From contig CATAMV010000069.1 in the NCBI GenBank assembly GCA_949487855.1, forward strand, positions 1-36,783: DNA of 36,783 nt, given 5' to 3'. This DNA is from Bacteroidota bacterium (GTDB lineage Bacteria; Bacteroidota; Bacteroidia; Flavobacteriales; Flavobacteriaceae). A program made the translations under genes and the position numbers. Positions 17,965-26,367 of the stretch are shown here, piece by piece; position 1 is the first letter of the stretch; every line of letters starts with the position of its first letter. The notes under the pieces were generated by a model. It searched no databases and had not been told where the DNA came from. It saw only the letters and a list, made by a program, of their open reading frames with translations.

Positions 17965-18618
17965 TTAATTCCCCTTTTTATGGTCGGCAAGAAACTTTGC
18001 CAAGCCACTGTCAGTTAGCGGATGTTTTGCCAATCCAACAATTGCACTTAAGGGACCTGTCATGACATCAGAACCAATTTGAGCACAATCAATAACATGC
18101 ATGGTGTGTCGTACAGAAGCAGCCAGTATTTGCGTGTCAAAATCGTAATTATCATATACATTTCGAATGTCCTCAATTAATTGCAAGCCGTCTGTAGAAA
18201 TGTCGTCTAAACGACCAATAAAAGGCGATACATAAGTAGCACCAGCTTTTGCAGCTAATAGCGCTTGACCAGATGAAAATACGAGTGTACAGTTGGTTTT
18301 AATACCTTTATCAGAGAAGTATTTAATCGCTTTTATTCCTTCTAAAATCATAGGGATTTTTACCACAATTTGTGGATGAAGTGCCGCAAGTGCCTCTCCT
18401 TCTTTAATCATTCCTTCAAAGTCCGTTGAAATAACTTCGGCAGAAACATCGCCTTCTACAATGTCGCAAATTGCTTTATAGTGGGCAATAATGTTGTCTT
18501 GTCCTGTAATGCCTTCTTTTGCCATCAAAGATGGGTTTGTTGTAACCCCGTCTAAAATACCAAGGGCTTGTGCTTCTCTAATCTGATCTAGATTGGCTGT
18601 GTCAATAAAAAATTTCAT
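17965..18618 (-). CDS. tal: transaldolase, short (TalC/Fsa-like) type
   Basis: The 217-residue enzyme belongs to the short transaldolase/fructose-6-phosphate aldolase subfamily, which moves a dihydroxyacetone unit in the non-oxidative pentose phosphate pathway. Family motifs: [27 protein letters not shown] (23-36), VVKIPM with the Schiff-base Lys87, [30 protein letters not shown], and ILAASVRH. Whether it acts as a transaldolase or an aldolase cannot be decided by eye. It starts 5 bases after the SDR stop and is probably co-transcribed with it. No terminator follows directly; a hairpin about 2 kb downstream, beyond the RM genes, may be its displaced terminator. Confidence 0.9.
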   Translation of the reverse strand: MKFFIDTANLDQIREAQALGILDGVTTNPSLMAKEGITGQDNIIAHYKAICDIVEGDVSAEVISTDFEGMIKEGEALAALHPQIVVKIPMILEGIKAIKYFSDKGIKTNCTLVFSSGQALLAAKAGATYVSPFIGRLDDISTDGLQLIEDIRNVYDNYDFDTQILAASVRHTMHVIDCAQIGSDVMTGPLSAIVGLAKHPLTDSGLAKFLADHKKGN

Positions 18619-18623
18619 GTTGT

Positions 18624-19436
18624 TTAATTTAAATTATAAAATGATGCTACTAAATTTTCGTACATACGTTGTGGCAATAAAAACTTAATTATTGGCGAAA
18701 TTACTTCTAAAAATGGACCAACGCTGTAGTTTGGTTTTAATTTTTTTGAATTGATGAGTTTTTCAATCTTTTTGGCTACTTCAACAGGCTGCAATCCTTT
18801 TTCAACATGTGCATCCATGTCTTTAAGTCCATTATTGTATTGTTGGTAATAAACAGAATCTTTCTTTAGCGGAGCATAAAAACGACTTGCTGCTATGGGT
18901 GTTTGAATAGAACCAGGAGAAAGTATTGTACACTGAATAGGAGTATGCCTTAGTTCCAAACGCAGGCTTTCAGTAACACGCATAAGCGCAGCTTTTGAAG
19001 CGGAATAAACACTTCTAAACGGTAATCCGTAATTTCCTGCCAAGGAAGCAACATTGATAATTTTACCAAACGCTTGCTTATGCATCTGTTTGAGTGTGAA
19101 TTGCATCACCCGAATTGGACCTTTTAGATTTGTGTCAAAAACATTATCTAAAGGCTTCATTTCTAGTTCTTCAACAGGACCGGCCATACCCATACCCGCA
19201 TTATTTACAAGCACATCTATACGTTTGTGTTCTGTAATAATTTGGTTTACTGCATTTTGAATGGAATCATCGTTGAGAACATCCATTGCTACAAGTTGGA
19301 AAGGGTGATCAGGATACTTGTTAGGCGTACGACTTGTTCCAATAACCTGAAAACCACGTGCAATAAGGTATTTTCCAGTTGCAAAGCCTATCCCCGAAGA
19401 GGCACCTGTAATGAGTACAACGTGTGGTTCTTTCAT
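18624..19436 (-). CDS. short-chain dehydrogenase/reductase
   Basis: The 270-residue classical SDR has the NAD(P)-binding TGASSGIG (10-17), NNAG (78-81), and the catalytic Ser131-Tyr144-Lys148 set (INVASLAG and YSASK). It also has [11 protein letters not shown] after the active site. Ser34-Arg36 in GTSRTP, after the second strand, suggests NADP preference. The C-terminal hydrophobic stretch ([20 protein letters not shown]) may be membrane-associated or line a lipid-like substrate pocket. The substrate is unknown. It begins only 8 bases after the 3' end of the SRP RNA and is followed 5 bases later by transaldolase. Confidence 0.85.
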   Translation of the reverse strand: MKEPHVVLITGASSGIGFATGKYLIARGFQVIGTSRTPNKYPDHPFQLVAMDVLNDDSIQNAVNQIITEHKRIDVLVNNAGMGMAGPVEELEMKPLDNVFDTNLKGPIRVMQFTLKQMHKQAFGKIINVASLAGNYGLPFRSVYSASKAALMRVTESLRLELRHTPIQCTILSPGSIQTPIAASRFYAPLKKDSVYYQQYNNGLKDMDAHVEKGLQPVEVAKKIEKLINSKKLKPNYSVGPFLEVISPIIKFLLPQRMYENLVASFYNLN

Positions 19437-19444
19437 AGTAAAAA

Positions 19445-19541
19445 GGGCAAGTTACCTATAGCACACCGCTACGACCGCTTACCCTTGCTGCGTTTCCGCC
19501 CTGGGGGGATTCAGCAGGAGCTGGTTGTAAAGGACTTGCCC
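19445..19541 (-). ncRNA. ffs: signal recognition particle RNA (4.5S type)
   Basis: On the minus strand, about 97 bases begin GGGCAAGT and end ACTTGCCC, which close the outer stem. Inside is the conserved SRP domain IV: CCAGGGCGGAAACGCAGCAA, with the GGAA tetraloop and the asymmetric AGCA loop bound by Ffh. This small bacterial form lacks the Alu domain. It directs inner-membrane and secreted proteins to the translocon. A TAnnTTTG box lies immediately upstream, and TTTTT follows the closing stem, which may act as its terminator. Confidence 0.85.
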
Positions 19542-19545
19542 GTTG

Positions 19546-19553
19546 CAAATATA
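19546..19553 (-). promoter_or_regulatory. -7 element of the SRP RNA gene
   Basis: Read on the minus strand this is TATATTTG, a perfect match ending 4 bases before the predicted first G of the RNA at 19541. That is the expected distance to a transcription start. A clear TTG -33 box is lacking. Confidence 0.6.
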
Positions 19554-19601
19554 TATGCTTTGTTCGTTTTTTTTTCTGAACATTATGAGTATTTTTCAAA
19601 A

Positions 19602-19609
19602 TAAATTTA
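19602..19609 (+). promoter_or_regulatory. putative -7 element of the glutaminyl-cyclase gene
   Basis: TAAATTTA (one mismatch to TAnnTTTG) ends 6 bases before the ATG at 19616. No TTG at normal spacing is evident. Confidence 0.35.
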
Positions 19610-19615
19610 CGCCTC

Positions 19616-20638
19616 ATGAATAGGTTTTTTATTGCTAGTTTCTTTGCTGTCGTTTTGGCCATTGGAAGTTGCGCGTCTAAACAAACAATTTCCTATAAAA
19701 TTATTACCAAATCAGCTTCAAAAAAAGTACGCACTGCAGACACCATACATATATCGTTAAATACGCTAAAAGATGCCAAAAGCCATCAATTTTACTGGAA
19801 TAACAAAAAATTAACTCAACCCTTTATAGTTCCACAAACAACAGGTGAACAGCAAGTTAAAGCAATTATTAAAACCGAAAACGACGTTAAAGAAGTGACC
19901 AAAAATATTCGTGTTTTTGCTTCTACAAAACCTAAGTTCTACACCTATAAATTAATAAAAACCTACCCACACGACATCAACGCATATACGCAAGGATTAG
20001 AATTTGTTGGCGACACCCTGTATGAAAGTACAGGGCAATACGGCGCCTCATCGATTAGAAAAGTAGACTTTAAAAGCGGAAAAGTTATTCAAAAACTCCC
20101 TTTAGATAATGCGTATTTTGGCGAAGGCATCACAAGTATCAACGGAAAAATTATTCAATTGACCTGGAAAAAGAAGCTTGGTTTTGTGTACAACAGTTCA
20201 GATTTAACACTCGAAAAATCATTTAAATACACCAAAAGCCCAGAGGGTTGGGGAATTTGCACTGACGGAACATGGTTGTATAAAACAGACGGAAGTCAAA
20301 AACTTTGGCGTCTAAATCCAACTACGTTTGAGGAGGTTGACAGTAAAGATATCGTAACGCACAACACTTATTTATCTAAAGTAAATGAATTGGAATATGT
20401 TAACGGGCTGATTTATGGAAACACCTATCAATTTAACAAAGACGTTGTGGTTATCATTGATCCAAAAACTGGAATTGTACAAGGGGTTGTAGATTTTTCA
20501 GGTTTAAAAAAACGAGTAAGTCAGCATAACCGATTGGATGTTTTTAACGGTATTGCCTATCACCCAAAACGAAATACATTTTTTGTAACAGGAAAATACT
20601 GGGATAAATTATTTGAAGTAGAAATCATTGAAAAGTAA
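19616..20638 (+). CDS. plant-type glutaminyl-peptide cyclotransferase lipoprotein
   Basis: The 340-residue protein has a lipoprotein signal (AVVLAIGSC, Cys19) followed by ASKQT, without the acidic surface signal, so it should stay periplasm-facing. Residues ~105-340 form the five-bladed propeller of the plant-type glutaminyl cyclase family: AYTQGLEFVGDTLYESTGQY, GEGITSINGKIIQLTWK, EGWGICTDGTWLYKTDGS, NELEYVNGLIYGN, and IAYHPKRNTFFVTGKYWDKL. Enzymes of this family turn N-terminal Gln into pyroglutamate. Many exported Bacteroidota proteins begin with Gln after signal cleavage, so a role in maturing them is plausible (inference). Residues 20-100 are a separate beta-rich domain. It overlaps the next gene by 11 bases. 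Confidence 0.88.
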   Translation: MNRFFIASFFAVVLAIGSCASKQTISYKIITKSASKKVRTADTIHISLNTLKDAKSHQFYWNNKKLTQPFIVPQTTGEQQVKAIIKTENDVKEVTKNIRVFASTKPKFYTYKLIKTYPHDINAYTQGLEFVGDTLYESTGQYGASSIRKVDFKSGKVIQKLPLDNAYFGEGITSINGKIIQLTWKKKLGFVYNSSDLTLEKSFKYTKSPEGWGICTDGTWLYKTDGSQKLWRLNPTTFEEVDSKDIVTHNTYLSKVNELEYVNGLIYGNTYQFNKDVVVIIDPKTGIVQGVVDFSGLKKRVSQHNRLDVFNGIAYHPKRNTFFVTGKYWDKLFEVEIIEK

Positions 20639-22193
20639 ACCGCAAAATATCATTTTCAAAAGCTTGCTGCTTGTTGTAGGCATTGCAATTGTTAGTCTAT
20701 ATAGTAGTTGTCGTACTGATTTCGACTTTCGCCCTATCGAGTCATCCGAGTTAAGGTTTAGTCGCGACACGGTTTATTTGGATACTATTTTCACCGGAAT
20801 TAGTTCAGCTACGTACACGTTGAAAGTTTACAACATTTCTGATGATGCAGTTTCCATTCCAAGTATTTACATGAACAAAGGAGACGATTCAAATTTTAGA
20901 TTAAACGTGGATGGTCTGAGTGGAAAATCGTTTCAAAATGTAGAACTACTTCCCAAGGACAGCATGTATGTGTATATTGAAACTACTGCTGAGATAAATG
21001 AACTCACACAAAACAACACTCAGTTTTTGTATGAGGATAAATTACATTTTTCTGATGTGGGGGAAGTAACCCTTATGACCTTGGTACAAGATGCGGTGTT
21101 TTTATATCCAAATAAAAATAGTGAAGGTATTAAAGAAAGTATTCCAATTGGAAATCCGGATGATAATATTGGTATAGAGGGGCGTTACTTAGAAGATAAC
21201 GAGCTAATTTTCACAAACGAAAAACCTTATGTAGTGTACGGCTATATGGGTGTGCCATCTGGAAAAACAGTTGTTTTTGAAGCAGGTGCCCGTGTTCATT
21301 TTCATGAAAACTCAGGGTTGATTGTAGGAGACAATGCTACATTAATTGTTAATGGTAACACAAGTACAGACCCCGAAGCCATGGAAGGCGAAGTCATTTT
21401 TGAAGGCGATCGATTGGAGCCACTTTACGATAATATTCCCGGGCAATGGGGTGCCATTTGGCTCACAGCAGGAAGCACACAACATCAATTTAATCACGCT
21501 ACTATCAAAAATGCAACCGTGGGGATTTTAATGGACTATAACGACGAAACGACAAGTCCTACTTTAACCCTGAAAAACACACAAATTTACAACAGTGCCG
21601 CTGTAAACTTGTGGGGTAAAACAGCTCACATCTATGCTGAAAATAGTGTGTTTGGCAATGCAGGACAGGCATCGTTTTTTGGAAATATTGGTGGAAAATA
21701 TGAATTTACACACTGTACATTTGCCAATTATTGGAACAAAAGTTTCCGGTCGTCACCAACGGTGTTGTTAAATGATTATACACCTATTGACAGCGAAACA
21801 AACTTTATTAAGCCTCTTGAAAAAGCCACTTTTAATAATTGTATTATTGAAGGAAATCAATTTGTGGAATTCTTTGTGGAACAAGAAGGTAATGTTCCTG
21901 TAAATTTTAAATTAAATCACACTGCAATACAGTTTGAAAGTTCAAATCAATCCGTGATTGACAATCCATTTTTTGATTGGGAAAACACAGATTATTACGC
22001 TCAAATTGTTCGAAATGCAACACCTTCGTTTGTGTTTCCTGAAGAAAATGATTTGCAAATTACACAAGAAAGTGACTTTATTCTAAAAGGGGATACGTCT
22101 ATTGGAGCACTAGTTCCAACAGACTTATTAGGTATTCAACGCACTTCACCTCCAGACTTAGGAGCTTATCAGCATATTGAAATTGCTGATTAG
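20628..22193 (+). CDS. right-handed beta-helix lipoprotein
   Basis: The 521-residue protein starts from a TTG at 20628 that overlaps the end of the cyclase gene. No in-frame ATG exists before about residue 80, and the TTG start gives a complete lipoprotein signal ([12 protein letters not shown], Cys28). The first ~150 residues look like an Ig-type fold ([20 protein letters not shown]). Then comes a parallel beta-helix: [63 protein letters not shown]. The end PPDLGAYQ is usual in such helices. It is probably an envelope protein binding or cutting polysaccharide, but no catalytic residues can be assigned. Its stop overlaps the glyA stop by 4 bases. Confidence 0.8.
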   Translation: MKSKPQNIIFKSLLLVVGIAIVSLYSSCRTDFDFRPIESSELRFSRDTVYLDTIFTGISSATYTLKVYNISDDAVSIPSIYMNKGDDSNFRLNVDGLSGKSFQNVELLPKDSMYVYIETTAEINELTQNNTQFLYEDKLHFSDVGEVTLMTLVQDAVFLYPNKNSEGIKESIPIGNPDDNIGIEGRYLEDNELIFTNEKPYVVYGYMGVPSGKTVVFEAGARVHFHENSGLIVGDNATLIVNGNTSTDPEAMEGEVIFEGDRLEPLYDNIPGQWGAIWLTAGSTQHQFNHATIKNATVGILMDYNDETTSPTLTLKNTQIYNSAAVNLWGKTAHIYAENSVFGNAGQASFFGNIGGKYEFTHCTFANYWNKSFRSSPTVLLNDYTPIDSETNFIKPLEKATFNNCIIEGNQFVEFFVEQEGNVPVNFKLNHTAIQFESSNQSVIDNPFFDWENTDYYAQIVRNATPSFVFPEENDLQITQESDFILKGDTSIGALVPTDLLGIQRTSPPDLGAYQHIEIAD

Positions 22194-23470
22194 GCGTTAA
22201 AAAGTGGTCGATGTGCCATCATGGCGTGTACTTGCTTTCCTACACCCGATAGAATTGTTTCATCCTCTGGATTTTGAATGACTTCGTCAATTAATGAAAC
22301 TATAGGCTCCATATCTGCAGCAACCAACCCGCGAGTGGTTATGGCAGCTGTTCCAAATCGGATGCCTGAAGTTACAAATGGTGATTTGTCATCAAAAGGC
22401 ACCATGTTTTTGTTTGCTGTAATTTCCGCCTTTACAAGTGATTGTTCGGCCTGCTTTCCAGAAATGTTTTTGTTTCGTAAATCCACCAACATCATGTGGT
22501 TGTCTGTTCCGCCCGAAATAAGGTTATATCCCCTGTCAACAAATGCTTTTGCCATAGCTTGTGCATTTTCACGCACACGCAAAATATAATGTAAGAAATC
22601 ATCGGATAATGCCTCGCCAAAAGCAATGGCTTTTGCTCCTACAACATGCTCTAACGGACCACCTTGATTTCCTGGAAAAACAGCCATATCAAGCAACGAA
22701 GACATCATGCGCAAGTTTCCGTTTTTAAATTTAAGCCCAAAAGGGTTTTCATAATCCTGGCCCATCATCATTAGTCCGCCACGTGGACCACGAAGGGTTT
22801 TGTGTGTGGTAGTTGTTACCACATGACAGTGTGGTAAGGGATCGTTCAAAACTCCTTTAGCAATGAGTCCCGATGGATGAGAAATATCAGCTAATAAAAA
22901 CGCACCTACGCTGTCCGCAATTTCTCTAAAACGTTTAAAATCAATATCTCTAGAGTATGCAGATGCCCCCGCAATAATCATTTTTGGTTTTTCCTTAGCG
23001 GCCATTTGTTCAATTACATCGTAATCTAACCGACCTGTTTCTTTATCGACGCCATAAAAAACGGCATCGTATAGACGTCCGGAGAAATTAACAGGCGAGC
23101 CATGAGTAAGGTGTCCTCCATGGGATAAATCAAAGCCCATAATTTTATCTCCTGGCTTTATAAAAGCGTGATAAACAGCTGTGTTAGCTTGAGAACCTGA
23201 ATGCGGTTGCACATTTGCATAGGCTGCACCAAACAATGCTTTTGCACGGTCAATGGCAATCGTTTCAATCTCATCAACAACTTCACAGCCTCCGTAATAA
23301 CGTTTTCCTGGATATCCCTCAGCGTATTTGTTTGTAAGAATAGACCCCGTAGCCTCCATAACCTGAGGGCTGGTAAAATTTTCTGAAGCAATAAGTTCAA
23401 TACCACCTATTTGGCGTTCTTTTTCTGCATCAATTAACTCAAAAATTTGCGAATCTCTTTGGATATTCAT
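22190..23470 (-). CDS. glyA: serine hydroxymethyltransferase
   Basis: The 426-residue PLP enzyme converts serine and tetrahydrofolate to glycine and methylene-THF, the main one-carbon source. I start at ATG 23470 ([20 protein letters not shown]), the normal N-terminus of the family; the frame stays open 75 bases further upstream, but that extension is not family-like. Motifs: [48 protein letters not shown], and the PLP lysine in [14 protein letters not shown] (Lys224). The end is complete. It converges on the beta-helix gene with overlapping stop codons and no terminator. Confidence 0.95.
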   Translation of the reverse strand: MNIQRDSQIFELIDAEKERQIGGIELIASENFTSPQVMEATGSILTNKYAEGYPGKRYYGGCEVVDEIETIAIDRAKALFGAAYANVQPHSGSQANTAVYHAFIKPGDKIMGFDLSHGGHLTHGSPVNFSGRLYDAVFYGVDKETGRLDYDVIEQMAAKEKPKMIIAGASAYSRDIDFKRFREIADSVGAFLLADISHPSGLIAKGVLNDPLPHCHVVTTTTHKTLRGPRGGLMMMGQDYENPFGLKFKNGNLRMMSSLLDMAVFPGNQGGPLEHVVGAKAIAFGEALSDDFLHYILRVRENAQAMAKAFVDRGYNLISGGTDNHMMLVDLRNKNISGKQAEQSLVKAEITANKNMVPFDDKSPFVTSGIRFGTAAITTRGLVAADMEPIVSLIDEVIQNPEDETILSGVGKQVHAMMAHRPLFNA

Positions 23471-23486
23471 AGCTAAAATTAAACAA

Positions 23487-23494
23487 CAAAAATA
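23487..23494 (-). promoter_or_regulatory. putative -7 element of glyA
   Basis: Read on the minus strand this is TATTTTTG (fits TAnnTTTG), 16 bases before the glyA ATG. No clear -33 TTG at standard spacing. Confidence 0.4.
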
Positions 23495-23567
23495 GCCAAA
23501 CAACACAAGATAGCGTGCTAAAAATGATGGATTTATTAAAAACAAATGAACATATCACAGAAGGTTA

Positions 23568-23575
23568 TACTTTTG
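23568..23575 (+). promoter_or_regulatory. putative -7 element of smpB
   Basis: TACTTTTG is a perfect TAnnTTTG match ending only 4 bases before the smpB ATG, which predicts a leaderless or nearly leaderless mRNA. Confidence 0.5.
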
Positions 23576-23579
23576 CATC

Positions 23580-24041
23580 ATGCAAAGGCCAATTAACATC
23601 AAAAATAAAAAAGCGCGTTTTGAGTACGAACTCATGGATCAATACACGGCGGGTATCGTATTGACTGGAACAGAAATAAAATCAATCCGTGCTGGTAAGG
23701 CTTCTATTGCTGAAAGCTTTTGTGCCTTTAGTGAACAAGGCGAGCTTTTTATTATTAACATGCACATAGACGAATACAGTCACGGCGGCTATGTAAATCA
23801 TCGGACAAAAGGAGATCGGAAATTACTTTTGCAACGCAAAGAATTGCGAAAACTACTGAAGCAAGTACAAAATGTTGGGCTTACCATTGTGCCTTTACAG
23901 GTATTTTTAACTGATAAAGGACTTGCAAAAGTGCGCATAGCATTAGCAAAAGGTAAAAAAATTCACGACAAGCGAGAAACCATAAAGGATCGTGATAACA
24001 AACGGCAACTTGACCGTGTAAAAAAGAATTTTAAGCGTTAG
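23580..24041 (+). CDS. smpB: SsrA-binding protein SmpB
   Basis: The 153-residue protein binds tmRNA and brings it to stalled ribosomes for trans-translation. Family motifs in order: [49 protein letters not shown], the region [36 protein letters not shown], and the basic tail [20 protein letters not shown]. Length is normal. Its stop overlaps the opposing pcm stop by 4 bases. Confidence 0.95.
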   Translation: MQRPINIKNKKARFEYELMDQYTAGIVLTGTEIKSIRAGKASIAESFCAFSEQGELFIINMHIDEYSHGGYVNHRTKGDRKLLLQRKELRKLLKQVQNVGLTIVPLQVFLTDKGLAKVRIALAKGKKIHDKRETIKDRDNKRQLDRVKKNFKR

Positions 24042-24682
24042 TTTTTGTCCCCCAACAGCGGAACGAAACGAAAATCGCCAAGGACTAATTTTTGAAAATC
24101 AGTGTCCGAAGTTCGAGCAATAACCGTCATTTTTTGATTGGTATCACCAACGGGGATTACCATTCTACCACCAACAGCTAATTGTGCTAAAAGGGCTTCG
24201 GGGACAGCAGGCGCCCCTGCCGTTACTATAATTCTGTCGTAGGGTGCTTGTTTGGGGAATCCTTTATATCCATCTCCAAAAATGAGTTTCTTTGGCTTAA
24301 ACCCTAAGGCAGGTAATCGCTTTAGACTGGTACGAAACAATTCATGCTGACGTTCAATAGAATACACCCTTGCACCCATGTGACACAATACCGCAGTTTG
24401 ATAGCCAGAACCTGTGCCAATTTCCAAAACTTTCATCCCTTGCTTAAGCTGCAATTGCTCGCTTTGAAAAGCTACGGTATAAGGCTGTGAAATTGTTTGC
24501 TCTGCCCCAATGGGAAACGCTTTGTCTTGATAGGCGTGATCAATAAAACTACTATCTAAAAACAAGTGACGCGGAATATCGCCAATGGCGTTGAGAACTT
24601 CTACTTGCGCAATGCCTTTTTGCTTTAAGACCGTAACCAACTGACGGCGTTTTCCCTGATGTTTTGGTGTATCCTTGTTCAT
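24038..24682 (-). CDS. pcm: protein-L-isoaspartate O-methyltransferase
   Basis: The 214-residue enzyme methylates isoaspartyl residues in damaged proteins, using S-adenosylmethionine, to start their repair. Motifs: [33 protein letters not shown] (59-71), motif [16 protein letters not shown] (85-99), [28 protein letters not shown], and [10 protein letters not shown]. All are complete and in family order. It is divergent from the oxidoreductase operon (60-base gap) and convergent with smpB. Confidence 0.93.
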   Translation of the reverse strand: MNKDTPKHQGKRRQLVTVLKQKGIAQVEVLNAIGDIPRHLFLDSSFIDHAYQDKAFPIGAEQTISQPYTVAFQSEQLQLKQGMKVLEIGTGSGYQTAVLCHMGARVYSIERQHELFRTSLKRLPALGFKPKKLIFGDGYKGFPKQAPYDRIIVTAGAPAVPEALLAQLAVGGRMVIPVGDTNQKMTVIARTSDTDFQKLVLGDFRFVPLLGDKN

Positions 24683-24730
24683 CAGTCCAAAAATACAAAA
24701 TCAACTGCGCGCTCACCAGCTTAATCTTGT

Positions 24731-24738
24731 TACATTTG
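24731..24738 (+). promoter_or_regulatory. putative -7 element of the oxidoreductase operon
   Basis: TACATTTG is a perfect TAnnTTTG match that ends 4 bases before the ATG at 24743. No TTG at 17-23 bases upstream was found. Confidence 0.5.
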
Positions 24739-24742
24739 TAGT

Positions 24743-25726
24743 ATGAAAAAGAAATTAAAGGCAGGAGTATTAGGCGCAGGACATTTGGGGAAAATCCATT
24801 TGCGACTATTACATCAATCTGAGAAATTTGATTTGGTTGGTTTTTATGACGAAAATCAAACCGTTAGAGAAAACATTTCAAAAGAATACGGATTTAAAGC
24901 TTTTGAGTCCGTTGTCGAACTTATAGAGGCTGTTGAAGTGGTAGATATTGTAACCCCTACGCTATATCATCACGAACTAGCCAAACAAGCAATTGAAAAA
25001 GGCAAGCATACTTTTGTTGAAAAACCAATAACGAAAACTGTAGCTCAAGCTGAGGAACTTATTGAACTTGCTAAAAAAAATAATGTTTTGGGACAAGTGG
25101 GGCACGTTGAGCGGTTTAATCCTGCTTTTTTGGCGGTAAAAAATGACATTCGAGAGAGTATGTTTATTGAAACACATCGATTAGCTGAATTTAATCCGCG
25201 TGGAACTGACGTGCCGGTTGTGTTGGATTTAATGATACACGACATTGATACTGTTTTAAGCGTTGTGGATTCTGAAGTGAAAAATATCTCAGCAAGTGGT
25301 GTTGCTATCATTAGTGAAACACCTGATATTGCTAATGCAAGAATTGAATTTAGAAACGGCTGTGTAGCAAATTTAACCGCAAGTAGAATTTCGTTAAAGA
25401 ACATGCGAAAGGCGCGCTTTTTCCAAAAAGACGCTTATATCTCTGTAGATTATTTTGCTAAAAAAGTAGAAGTTGTAAAAATGCATGATGCCCCTAAAGA
25501 GGTTGGTGATTTTGATATGGTACTAGAAAACGCACAGGGTAAAAGGAAACGTATCTTTTTTGATAACCCTGAAGTTCCAGAAGTAAATGCCATTTTAATG
25601 GAGCTTGAATGCTTCGCTGATGCTATCGTGAATGGCAGCCCTATTATTGTACCGCTTACGCAAGGAAAATACGCCCTTGATATTGCCCTGAAAATTACTG
25701 CCCTTGTTGAAAAACCAACGGCATGA
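24743..25726 (+). CDS. Gfo/Idh/MocA-family NAD(P)-dependent oxidoreductase
   Basis: The 327-residue protein has an N-terminal Rossmann fold with GAGHLG (11-16) and the family motif EKP (93-95, in FVEKPITK), whose Lys is the usual active-site lysine. GHVERFNPAF follows, then the C-terminal beta-sheet domain with DLMIHDIDTVLS, the probable catalytic His. Relatives oxidise sugars or nucleotide sugars; GHVERFNPAF also occurs in some nucleotide-sugar dehydrogenases, but the substrate cannot be fixed here. It overlaps the YggS gene by 4 bases (ATGA) and heads a four-gene operon (this gene, yggS, dnaQ-like, miaA). Confidence 0.85.
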   Translation: MKKKLKAGVLGAGHLGKIHLRLLHQSEKFDLVGFYDENQTVRENISKEYGFKAFESVVELIEAVEVVDIVTPTLYHHELAKQAIEKGKHTFVEKPITKTVAQAEELIELAKKNNVLGQVGHVERFNPAFLAVKNDIRESMFIETHRLAEFNPRGTDVPVVLDLMIHDIDTVLSVVDSEVKNISASGVAIISETPDIANARIEFRNGCVANLTASRISLKNMRKARFFQKDAYISVDYFAKKVEVVKMHDAPKEVGDFDMVLENAQGKRKRIFFDNPEVPEVNAILMELECFADAIVNGSPIIVPLTQGKYALDIALKITALVEKPTA

Positions 25727-26364
25727 TTGCATCGCAAATCAAACAATTAACAGAATCCTTGCCAAAAGATGTAACGCTTGTGGCAGTTTCGAAAACAAAG
25801 CCCAACAGTGCCATTGAGGAAGCGTATGGTGTTGGTCATCGTGATTTTGGAGAAAACAAAGTTCAAGAACTTTGCCAAAAAGCCGAGGAACTTCCCAAGG
25901 ATATTCGTTGGCATATGATTGGGCATTTGCAGCGTAATAAAGTAAAATACATTGCGCCTTTTGTACACCTTATACATGGTGTAGATAGCGAAAGACTTTT
26001 GGCTGAAATTAACAAGCAGGGAGTCAAAAACAACCGAGTGATTGATGTATTAATTCAACTTCACATAGCTGAGGAAAGCTCAAAATTTGGATTTTCTTAT
26101 GAAGAAGCTGAAGCTTTATTCTCTAAAGAAAATCTATACCCAAATGTGCGAATTGTTGGACTTATGGGCATGGCTACTTTTACAGAAGATCAAACACAAA
26201 TTGCCCGGGAATTTGAAACGCTCTCAACGTTTTACAACTCGTGGAAAACACAAAAATACTTATCTGTTTTGTCTATGGGCATGAGTAACGACTACCCTAT
26301 CGCAATAGCTTCGGGAAGTACTATGATTCGTATTGGAAGTCATATTTTTGGTAAAAGAGATTAG
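25723..26364 (+). CDS. YggS/PLPBP-family pyridoxal phosphate homeostasis protein
   Basis: The 213-residue single-domain TIM-barrel PLP-binding protein keeps cellular PLP levels in balance and has no known catalytic activity. Motifs: LVAVSKTKPNSAIEEAY with the PLP lysine Lys24, DFGENKVQEL, IRWHMIGHLQRNKVKYI, IHGVDSERLL, GLMGMATF, and the phosphate-binding end LSMGMSNDYPIAIASGSTMIRIGS. Length is typical for bacterial members. It starts in the stop codon of the oxidoreductase and is followed 3 bases later by the nuclease gene. Confidence 0.93.
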   Translation: MIASQIKQLTESLPKDVTLVAVSKTKPNSAIEEAYGVGHRDFGENKVQELCQKAEELPKDIRWHMIGHLQRNKVKYIAPFVHLIHGVDSERLLAEINKQGVKNNRVIDVLIQLHIAEESSKFGFSYEEAEALFSKENLYPNVRIVGLMGMATFTEDQTQIAREFETLSTFYNSWKTQKYLSVLSMGMSNDYPIAIASGSTMIRIGSHIFGKRD

Positions 26365-26367
26365 GGT

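Noticed and set aside
19227-19604. 125-residue plus-strand frame over the SRP RNA
   Set aside because: It is antisense to the SDR and the SRP RNA, and its protein is Cys/Arg-rich with no recognisable pattern.
23471-23545. Longer glyA with a hydrophobic N-terminal extension
   Set aside because: The extension is not family-like and a putative -7 promoter box lies inside it; the ATG at 23470 gives the standard N-terminus.
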